From: an uncultured Acidimicrobiia bacterium
GTDB taxonomy: Bacteria; Actinomycetota; Acidimicrobiia; UBA5794
DNA: 8,256 nt
Direction: 5' to 3'
NCBI GenBank assembly: GCA_905480055.1
Contig: CAJQOW010000017.1
Span: 1 to 8,256 of the forward strand
The notes beneath the pieces were generated by a model, which saw only the letters and a program-made list of their open reading frames with translations, was not told the DNA's origin and did not search any database. A program made the position numbers and the translations under genes. Shown here in pieces: positions 1-4,471 of the stretch. The first letter of the stretch is position 1, and each line of letters opens with the position of its first letter.

Positions 1-315
1 GGCGCTGGTGAGCGCCGCCTGACCTCCTGCGCTGGAGAGCTCCGAAAAGACGACCGATTCCGCATCGAGCCATGCGGGTTGCCGGGAGGTGGTGCCATCG
101 GTTGGTGTGACGCGCTGGACCTCGACCAGGTCTCCGTCGAATACAACAACCGCTCCTGAATCCATCGCGACGACAAGCCGGCCATCGGAATCATCGGAGA
201 CGGGCGACTGCGTGGTGGAGGTCGAAGGCACAGTATCCGGGGTGACATCCTGGGCGGGCCCGCAGGCCGAGGCCATGACCGCCAACACGATGAGTACGCC
301 GAGCCGTAGAACCAT
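1..315 (-). CDS. Secreted lipoprotein, possible beta-propeller, N-terminal part (runs off the window)
   Basis: The minus frame is open from an ATG at 315 to the window edge, giving 105 residues without a stop. The protein begins MVLRLGVLIVLAVMASACG, a short positively charged start, a hydrophobic stretch (about residues 3-15) and Cys18 in an ASAC context. This fits a lipoprotein signal peptide, although Ala at -3 is less usual than Leu or Val. A Thr/Ser/Pro-rich linker follows (about 20-42). The segment from about 45 has hydrophobic strands and a QPAW motif, reminiscent of TolB/WD40-like propeller repeats, whose blades often contain PAWSPDG. Expected location is the outer face of the membrane. 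Function is unknown and the propeller assignment is tentative. The start is supported by a TATCTT box 6 nt upstream (322-327), suggesting a leaderless mRNA; no Shine-Dalgarno sequence is visible. Confidence 0.7.
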   Translation of the reverse strand, partial: MVLRLGVLIVLAVMASACGPAQDVTPDTVPSTSTTQSPVSDDSDGRLVVAMDSGAVVVFDGDLVEVQRVTPTDGTTSRQPAWLDAESVVFSELSSAGGQAALTSA

Positions 316-321
316 GAGCGG

Positions 322-327
322 AAGATA
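322..327 (-). promoter_or_regulatory. Candidate -10 box of the lipoprotein gene (leaderless)
   Basis: On the minus strand TATCTT matches the actinobacterial TAnnnT -10 pattern and ends 6 nt before the ATG at 315, so transcription would begin at or next to the start codon. No convincing -35 hexamer is visible. The call rests on position and on the same geometry at three other genes in the window. Confidence 0.4.
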
Positions 328-379
328 GGTCGCTGATCAGGTTCCCCCGACGGACAATCCCCATGCGGTCTGGGCTCCG

Positions 380-385
380 TAGATT
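380..385 (+). promoter_or_regulatory. Candidate -10 box of the LON-domain gene (leaderless)
   Basis: TAGATT (TAnnnT) ends 7 nt before the ATG at 393. This placement suits a leaderless transcript and is the main reason to prefer 393 over the in-frame ATG at 363, which lies upstream of the box. No clear -35 element is visible. The promoter shares the 316-392 region with the divergent lipoprotein gene. Confidence 0.45.
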
Positions 386-392
386 GGGTGCC

Positions 393-1025
393 ATGCCACC
401 TGCCCTCGAAACCCTGCCGATGTTTCCCCTTGGACTGGTCGCGCTCCCTGGGAGTGTCATACCACTTCGCCTCTTCGAGCCCCGCTACCTGGCACTGCAC
501 GAACACTTGGTGATCGAGGACGACCACTTCGGAATCGTGCTCATCGAGCGTGGGACGGCTGAAGCGGGAGGCGGCGACGACAGGTTCGCCGTTGGTACGG
601 TGATGTCAGCTGTCCGCTCGTCGGTGCTCGACGACGGATCCGTGCTGGTCTTCGCCGTCGGGCAGCAACGTATCAGAATTCACGAGTGGCTCGACCCGCA
701 GCCGTATCCATTCGCAGTCGTGGAGTGGCTCGGTCAGCCAGCTGTTGATGCATCAACGGAACCGTTGGTACATGAATGTGTACGTCTGCTCGGAGAGCTC
801 GTGGAAGTCGCCGCATCGCTGGGGTCGGACGTATCAGAGCCGAATCTCACGATCGGAGACGATGTCGTTGCAGCAATGTACGAGATTGCCCACATCGCAC
901 CCCTCCAGGAAATCGACCAGCAACGGATCCTCGAGCAGGAGAGCGCGTCTGCGGCGGCAGAAATCCTCAGGACTGAGATTTGCGGCATCATCGAGATTCT
1001 CGAGCACGAGAGCGGTGGTACTTGA
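393..1025 (+). CDS. Stand-alone LON substrate-binding domain protein
   Basis: This 210-residue protein begins with a signature of the Lon protease N-terminal domain (PF02190): LPMFPLGLVALPGSVIPLRL followed by FEPRY, about residues 8-32. The domain continues with FGIVLIERG, an FAVGTV strand (about 69-74) and a VFAVGQQRIRI segment (about 89-99). The C-terminal third is helical, with several acidic stretches. There is no AAA+ ATPase or Ser-Lys protease domain, so it is not Lon itself; the length fits the family of free-standing LON-domain proteins in bacteria. Such proteins are thought to bind peptides or unfolded protein, but their role is poorly known. An in-frame ATG at 363 would add ten residues (MRSGLRRLGA). 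I prefer 393 because it places the start right before the conserved domain and 7 nt after a TAGATT box. Confidence 0.88.
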   Translation: MPPALETLPMFPLGLVALPGSVIPLRLFEPRYLALHEHLVIEDDHFGIVLIERGTAEAGGGDDRFAVGTVMSAVRSSVLDDGSVLVFAVGQQRIRIHEWLDPQPYPFAVVEWLGQPAVDASTEPLVHECVRLLGELVEVAASLGSDVSEPNLTIGDDVVAAMYEIAHIAPLQEIDQQRILEQESASAAAEILRTEICGIIEILEHESGGT

Positions 1026-1111
1026 CCCGTGCTCGAAGGTCAGTGAGCCAAAGACCATCGAATCCTCTCCTCTTGAGCCCACCTCCCCTTCTCACGGTTC
1101 GTTCCATTGGA

Positions 1112-1117
1112 TACGAT
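1112..1117 (+). promoter_or_regulatory. Possible -10 box of the membrane-protein/oxidoreductase pair
   Basis: TACGAT fits TAnnnT and lies 27 nt before the ATG at 1145, leaving a leader of about 20 nt that carries a Shine-Dalgarno sequence. A weak -35 candidate, TTCTCA, sits at 1089-1094 with a 17-nt spacer. Confidence 0.3.
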
Positions 1118-1134
1118 CGCGAAAGGCGCCAATC

Positions 1135-1140
1135 GGAGAA
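1135..1140 (+). promoter_or_regulatory. Ribosome binding site of the membrane protein
   Basis: GGAGAA ends 4 nt before the ATG at 1145. It decides the start: the same frame is open from farther upstream (an ATG at 980 inside the LON-domain gene), but only 1145 has a Shine-Dalgarno sequence and a plausible membrane-protein N-terminus. Confidence 0.55.
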
Positions 1141-1144
1141 TCGC

Positions 1145-1594
1145 ATGGCTGACAGCACCCGATCGCTCACCGCCCGCAGAACGGGCTACGGCATCGCCGT
1201 CTTTGTCAACGTCGTCCTACTCGTGATCGTGAACAACGTGCTCGCATGGGGATGGTTCTCGTGGCTGACCGACGACTTCGAACTCGTTCTTCCGCTGATC
1301 AACCTCTCCTTGCTCGCAACGATCCTCGTCAACATTGCGTACATCGCGTATGACGCAGCGTGGTTCAAGAGCTTGTGCGAAATCGGCCTCCTCGCCATCA
1401 GCATCACGGTTGCCGTCCGCACCTTCCGTGTGTTCCCATTCGACTTCTCGGCATATAGCTGGGACTGGGACTCCACGGTCAAGTTGACCATCGCTTGTGC
1501 AATCATCGGCATGTCCATTGCAATTGTCGTGCACACGGTCAAGCTCATCATGGCCCTGGTGCAGATCGGCCAGACCCACCAGCCAAGCCAGTAG
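1145..1594 (+). CDS. Small four-helix integral membrane protein of unknown function
   Basis: The product is a 149-residue hydrophobic protein that I do not recognise. Four membrane segments can be read: about 15-37 (GIAVFVNVVLLVIVNNVLAW), 46-69 (LVLPLINLSLLATILVNIAY), 73-94 (around SLCEIGLLAISITVAVRTFR) and 111-139 (around LTIACAIIGMSIAIVVHTVK). A basic N-terminal tail (RSLTARR) and a short polar C-terminal tail suggest that both ends lie in the cytoplasm by the positive-inside rule. The stretch between helices 3 and 4 is aromatic-rich (FPFDFSAYSWDWD). No catalytic motif or metal-ligand pattern stands out. The next gene starts 15 nt after its stop, so the two are probably co-transcribed. It could be a small transporter-like, scaffold or stress-associated membrane protein; nothing here decides between these. 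Confidence 0.8.
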   Translation: MADSTRSLTARRTGYGIAVFVNVVLLVIVNNVLAWGWFSWLTDDFELVLPLINLSLLATILVNIAYIAYDAAWFKSLCEIGLLAISITVAVRTFRVFPFDFSAYSWDWDSTVKLTIACAIIGMSIAIVVHTVKLIMALVQIGQTHQPSQ

Positions 1595-1596
1595 CG

Positions 1597-1605
1597 AAGA
1601 GGGGA
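1597..1605 (+). promoter_or_regulatory. Ribosome binding site of the luciferase-like oxidoreductase
   Basis: AAGAGGGGA ends 4 nt before the ATG at 1610 and lies entirely within the 15-nt gap after the membrane-protein stop codon. This supports both the start and co-transcription. Confidence 0.55.
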
Positions 1606-1609
1606 CCCC

Positions 1610-2479
1610 ATGACCACGATCGGTGCGATGATTCGACGCGAAATCGCACCGGAACTCGTAGCTCCCCACGCCCGCGACCTCGATGGGACCTTCGATGTGT
1701 TGTGGGTCGTCGAGGACCTTCCCTGGGCTGGTGGGGTGAGCCAACTGACATCGGTGCTCGATGCCACCGATAGAGCCCTGGTTGGTCACGGCATCGCTCC
1801 GACGCCGTTCCGAAATCCGGTCGCCCTGGCAATGGAGTGGGCGACCCTTGCCCGGCTGCATCCCGGCAGGCTCGTCGGGGGACTCGGACACGGCGTCCAG
1901 GACTGGATGCGTTCGATCGGGGCCGCCACAGACTCGCCCCTGACACTGCTCGAGGAGCAGCTGGGAGCAATCAGAGCGCTGCTGGCAGGCGAAACGCTGA
2001 CCATGGAGGGCCGGTATGTCCGGGTCGATGATGTCCGGCTGGAGTTTCCGCCAACTGTTCCGATCAGGGTCCACGCAGGTGTAGCTGGGCCGAAGTCGCT
2101 TGCCCTTTCCGGCCGAACGGCGGACGGGACCATCCTCGCTGAAGGCTCGGGCCCGGAACTCGTGGAGCGGGCCCGCCAGCTCATCGATGAAGGCAGGAAG
2201 GCGGCCGGCAGGGTGGACGATCACCAGGTCGTCGTCTTCGTCGGCGTGCACCTCGGGACCGCGGACGAACTGATGGCTGGTCTCGACGAATCCATCTGGA
2301 CAAGCGTGCACACCGATCCGGATCGGGTCGTCGAGGACCTCGCTGCGATCGAAGCCGCTGGCGCAGACTCGGTTGTCATTGTGCCAATCGGGCGCGATCC
2401 GATTGCAGGCCTCAACGAGGTTGAACGCCTGGTCGTGCCGCCCCTGCGCAACCGGACCCAGCAGGACGCTACGTCGTAG
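1610..2479 (+). CDS. Luciferase-like (LLM class) flavin/F420-dependent oxidoreductase
   Basis: The 289-residue protein fits the bacterial luciferase-like monooxygenase superfamily (TIM barrel). Visible family features are an FDVLWVVEDLPW strand-turn (about 28-39), the HGIAPTPFRNPVALAMEWATLARLHPGR region without its usual insert (about 59-86), a glycine-rich GGLGHG strand that normally lines the flavin site, and TLLEEQLGAIRALLAGE (about 110-126). Then come the YVRVDD/FPPTVPIRVHAGVAGPKSL segment and SGRTADGTILAEGSGPE near the cofactor phosphate site. In actinobacteria many such proteins use coenzyme F420 rather than FMN, but substrate and cofactor cannot be read here. The Shine-Dalgarno sequence at 1597-1605 supports the start. 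The gene's last 11 nt overlap the end of the STAS reading frame on the opposite strand. F420-dependent dehydrogenase or reductase is the likeliest sub-type, by inference only. Confidence 0.87.
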   Translation: MTTIGAMIRREIAPELVAPHARDLDGTFDVLWVVEDLPWAGGVSQLTSVLDATDRALVGHGIAPTPFRNPVALAMEWATLARLHPGRLVGGLGHGVQDWMRSIGAATDSPLTLLEEQLGAIRALLAGETLTMEGRYVRVDDVRLEFPPTVPIRVHAGVAGPKSLALSGRTADGTILAEGSGPELVERARQLIDEGRKAAGRVDDHQVVVFVGVHLGTADELMAGLDESIWTSVHTDPDRVVEDLAAIEAAGADSVVIVPIGRDPIAGLNEVERLVVPPLRNRTQQDATS

Positions 2480-2900
2480 ATGGATCCGATCCGGGGCGAG
2501 CGCCACGCGAGCGGGTCAGATAGTCCTCCACTGCATCGTCGACCTCGAGGTAGATGCCAGCGCCAGCGAGGCGCTGATCGACACCGGCGGCTTCCATTTC
2601 ATCCCTCAGCTCGGTTCGAAGGCGGGCGAAGGACAACCCAATCCCGTCGTCGTCGAGAGCGTCGAGGAGCTCGAGCAGAATCTGTGCGCCCGTGGAGTCG
2701 ACGTCGTACATCGACTCCGCATCGATGACCACGTCCGTGATCTCAGCATCGGGATCGGCCACGGCATCACCGATGTCGTCTCGCAATTTGGAGGCATTCG
2801 CAAAGAACAGGGGTGCATCAAACCGGTAGAGGTACAGCCCGGGAAAGGTCTCCGCATCGGGATGGTCCTCGATGTCGCGGTACGTGTCCGTGCCCAACAT
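2469..2900 (-). CDS. Orphan STAS-domain reading frame (SulP C-terminus)
   Basis: This open frame of 143 residues is the C-terminal part of the broken SulP gene. It starts by chance with an ATG at 2900, right after an in-frame TGA. Residues 1-36 hold the linker and first strand (LGTDTYRDIEDHPDAETFPG, then YRFDAPLFFANA), typical of SulP proteins entering the STAS domain. The core continues with ITDVVIDAESMYDVDSTGAQ (about 54-73), which includes the conserved DSTG turn where anti-sigma-factor antagonists are phosphorylated, and ends with the YLEVDDAVEDYL helix. The domain has no stop or obvious frameshift, so it could still fold. I see no Shine-Dalgarno sequence at the ATG, so expression would depend on re-initiation after translation of the SulP N-terminus. 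It may be expressed, or it may be only a relic. Confidence 0.6.
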   Translation of the reverse strand: MLGTDTYRDIEDHPDAETFPGLYLYRFDAPLFFANASKLRDDIGDAVADPDAEITDVVIDAESMYDVDSTGAQILLELLDALDDDGIGLSFARLRTELRDEMEAAGVDQRLAGAGIYLEVDDAVEDYLTRSRGARPGSDPSTT

Positions 2901-3148
2901 TCAAATTCGCGGCTCGATCCCCACAGCCAGTAGAGCACCAGTGCGCCCTCCGCTGCGTAGAGACCGTTGACGCTGGGCATGCCTGCCAGGGATGAGTAGC
3001 CGAGGGCTTGGGGAACCAGCATCGCCCACACGGTCACGCCAGCGAGGAGGTCTGGTCTGAACCAAGCCTTCTCGTAGTGGGTGAGAATCGAAAGACCGGG
3101 CACGATTCGACGCAAGCCCCTCGCTCCCTGATCCGTACCGTCGGTCAT
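2469..3148 (-). pseudogene. SulP-family anion transporter, internally deleted and frameshifted
   Basis: SulP/SLC26 permeases usually have about 550-600 residues, with a 10-14-helix membrane domain and a C-terminal STAS domain. Here the ATG at 3148 opens a typical N-terminus: a GLSILTHYEKAWFRPDLLAG approach to helix 1, VWAMLVPQALGYSSLAGMPS, NGLYAA, then YWLWGSSREF (residues 73-82). The next recognisable SulP sequence, just before the STAS domain (GTDTYRDIEDHPDAET), begins at about 2894 in a different frame. Roughly 330-370 residues of membrane domain are therefore missing. Dropping one T from the TTT at 2903-2905 restores GSSRELNVG, close to the family pattern, but this still leaves the STAS part out of frame, so at least two lesions exist. 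Translation from 3148 would run out of frame to a stop at 2606-2608 (180 residues). The start overlaps the upstream aminotransferase stop as ATGA. An assembly collapse is the alternative to a real deletion. Confidence 0.85.
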
Positions 3149-4374
3149 GAACCGTCGTCTCCGACGATCTCGCCAATGCTGTCGAGCACGCGGTCGACTT
3201 CCTCGATGGTGTTGTAGTGCACGAAACCGATGCGCACGAGTCCGTCCTCTGCACGGTCGAGCCGGCGCATCACCTCGACTGCGTAGTAGTCGCCGGACCA
3301 CACGAAGATGCCGCGAGCCCCAAGCGCCGATGCAACTTCATCCGGGTGCACCCCAGCAACGTCAACGGCAAACGTTGGAGTGCGTCCCGCTCGTGTCGGT
3401 TGGCCATAGAGCGTCACATCAGGCATCTCGGCGAGTTTTGCGAGGAACCGATGCGAGAGTGCGGCTTCGTACTCGACGATTGCTTCATAGGCAGAAGCGA
3501 TACGATCACGGCGGGTGGCACCGGTGCCGAGGGACGCGAGGTAGTCGACGGCTGCGGTGACGCCAGCGAGCGACTCAAACGATTGTGTACCCGTCTCCCA
3601 CCGATCAGGGGCATTGCTTGGCGCTGGCCGGAGCTTGTACGGAGCAATGTCCTCGAGCAGGTCTCGCTTGCCGTAGAGGCAACCGGTGTGCGGTCCGAAC
3701 CACTTGTATGCCGAGGCTGCGAGGAAGTCGGTGTCGGTCGCTCGGACATCGACAAGACCGTGCGGCGTGTAGTGGACTGCATCGACGAACGTCAGGGCGC
3801 CCGATGCGTGGGCACGATCGACGATTTCTGCCACGGGGGTGATCGTGCCTACGGCATTCGACGCATGGGAGAACGCAACGAGCTTGGTCCTGTCGTCAAG
3901 CGCGTTGTCGAGCGACGCGAGGTCAAGCGCACACCCGTTCGCAGGATCGAAGTCCACGAACCGAACCTCAACGCCGCAATCCTGTGCCGCCTGCATCCAC
4001 GTCGAGACATTCGCATCGTGGTCAAGACGGGTGAGCACGATGTTGTCGCCTTGATCCCATGTGCGTGAGAGCGCCCTGGAAAGGGCGTAGGTCAACGATG
4101 TCATGTTCTGACCGAAGACGATCTCGCCGGCGTCGGCGTTGAAGAGATCAGCAACAGCCGCCCGCGCTGCCGAAACGGTCTCATCGGTCTCTGCGGCGCT
4201 CACGAACGAGCCGCCGTGGTTGCTACCGCCCCGCTCCATGAATCCAGCCATCGCATCAATGGACGAGCGGTGGACCTGCGTTCCCCCTGGCCCATCGAGG
4301 TAGGCAGCGGTGACGCCGTCGACCGTGCGGGTGAGCGAGGGGAAACCGGAACGAATGGTGCTGATGTCCAACAT
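3145..4374 (-). CDS. Class V aminotransferase, cysteine-desulfurase-like (VC1184-type)
   Basis: This 409-residue PLP enzyme has the class V fold. Markers are the N-terminal YLDGPGGTQVHRSSIDAM (about 25-42), GQNMTSLTYALSRAL (88-102), LDHDANV with the PLP-stacking His119, AFSHASNAVGTI (167-178), FVDAVHYTPH with Asp198 and His201, and the PLP-lysine motif SAYKWFGPHTG (Lys224). The set matches the cysteine desulfurase-like VC1184 subfamily, whose reaction is not firmly established. Where SufS-type enzymes carry the persulfide Cys in an RxGHHCA segment, this protein reads WSGDYYAVEVM (about 359-369), with no Cys. It may therefore not be a true cysteine desulfurase; a lyase, epimerase or transaminase role is possible. 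The gene overlaps the downstream SulP start by 4 nt (ATGA). A TAGCGT box ends 6 nt before the ATG at 4374, pointing to leaderless transcription. Confidence 0.88.
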   Translation of the reverse strand: MLDISTIRSGFPSLTRTVDGVTAAYLDGPGGTQVHRSSIDAMAGFMERGGSNHGGSFVSAAETDETVSAARAAVADLFNADAGEIVFGQNMTSLTYALSRALSRTWDQGDNIVLTRLDHDANVSTWMQAAQDCGVEVRFVDFDPANGCALDLASLDNALDDRTKLVAFSHASNAVGTITPVAEIVDRAHASGALTFVDAVHYTPHGLVDVRATDTDFLAASAYKWFGPHTGCLYGKRDLLEDIAPYKLRPAPSNAPDRWETGTQSFESLAGVTAAVDYLASLGTGATRRDRIASAYEAIVEYEAALSHRFLAKLAEMPDVTLYGQPTRAGRTPTFAVDVAGVHPDEVASALGARGIFVWSGDYYAVEVMRRLDRAEDGLVRIGFVHYNTIEEVDRVLDSIGEIVGDDGS

Positions 4375-4380
4375 GGGCCC

Positions 4381-4386
4381 ACGCTA
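4381..4386 (-). promoter_or_regulatory. Candidate -10 box of the aminotransferase gene (leaderless)
   Basis: TAGCGT on the minus strand ends 6 nt before the ATG at 4374, and GGGCCC fills the gap. There is no purine-rich Shine-Dalgarno sequence, which agrees with a leaderless start. The -35 region would fall inside the dyad at 4392-4413. Confidence 0.45.
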
Positions 4387-4391
4387 TCGCA

Positions 4392-4413
4392 CTTCAGGAC
4401 GCCAAAACTGAAG
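4392..4413. promoter_or_regulatory. Inverted repeat in the divergent promoter region (possible operator)
   Basis: CTTCAG (4392-4397) and CTGAAG (4408-4413) form a perfect 6-bp inverted repeat with a 10-nt spacer. It lies between the two divergent start codons, upstream of the aminotransferase -10 and about where the -35 of the cellobiose phosphorylase promoter should be. Such a site could bind a dimeric regulator. Arms of this length can occur by chance and no regulator gene is in the window. Confidence 0.3.
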
Positions 4414-4429
4414 GTCTCCTCGTAGTGCC

Positions 4430-4435
4430 TACGCT
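4430..4435 (+). promoter_or_regulatory. Possible -10 box of the cellobiose phosphorylase gene
   Basis: TACGCT fits TAnnnT and lies 36 nt before the ATG at 4472, giving a leader of about 30 nt that contains the Shine-Dalgarno sequence. CTGAAG at 4408-4413, also the right arm of the dyad, could serve as a poor -35 with a 16-nt spacer. Confidence 0.3.
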
Positions 4436-4453
4436 GGGGCCGACCTCGCCTCC

Positions 4454-4459
4454 AAGGAG
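4454..4459 (+). promoter_or_regulatory. Ribosome binding site of the cellobiose phosphorylase
   Basis: AAGGAG is a strong Shine-Dalgarno core, but it sits 12 nt from the ATG at 4472, longer than the usual 5-9 nt. The start is still well supported because the protein begins [16 protein letters not shown], the expected first residues of the enzyme family, and no in-frame ATG, GTG or TTG lies between. Confidence 0.5.
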
Positions 4460-4471
4460 CTGGCAAACGCA

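Larger units (their letters stand above)
1026..1144. other. Short intergenic region with no gene
   Basis: This 119-nt gap follows the LON-domain gene. I see no hairpin followed by a T-run that would be a clear intrinsic terminator. It holds a possible -10 box at 1112-1117 and a ribosome binding site at 1135-1140 for the downstream membrane protein. Small open frames crossing it have no recognisable domain. Confidence 0.5.

Noticed and set aside
89..328. Plus-strand open frame of 79 residues at the left edge
   Set aside because: The Thr/Ser-rich translation is antisense to the lipoprotein N-terminus. The minus-strand frame has a signal peptide with a cysteine and an uninterrupted reading frame.
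363..392. Upstream ATG at 363 as the start of the LON-domain protein
   Set aside because: It would add MRSGLRRLGA, which is not part of the domain, and it lies upstream of the TAGATT box that fits a start at 393. It is not excluded if another promoter exists.
980..1144. Upstream extension of the membrane-protein frame to the ATG at 980
   Set aside because: The extra residues are Arg/Ser/Pro-rich, overlap the end of the LON-domain gene and have no Shine-Dalgarno sequence, whereas 1145 has GGAGAA at a proper distance.
1217..2506. Long minus-strand open frame (429 residues) across the membrane-protein and oxidoreductase genes
   Set aside because: It is antisense to two well-supported genes, has no recognisable domain and has a low-complexity, His/Arg/Asp-rich composition typical of the reverse frame of GC-rich genes.
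3217..4068. Plus-strand open frame (283 residues) opposite the aminotransferase
   Set aside because: It is antisense to a complete PLP enzyme with its active-site lysine motif; the composition is Arg/Cys-rich and no domain is recognisable.
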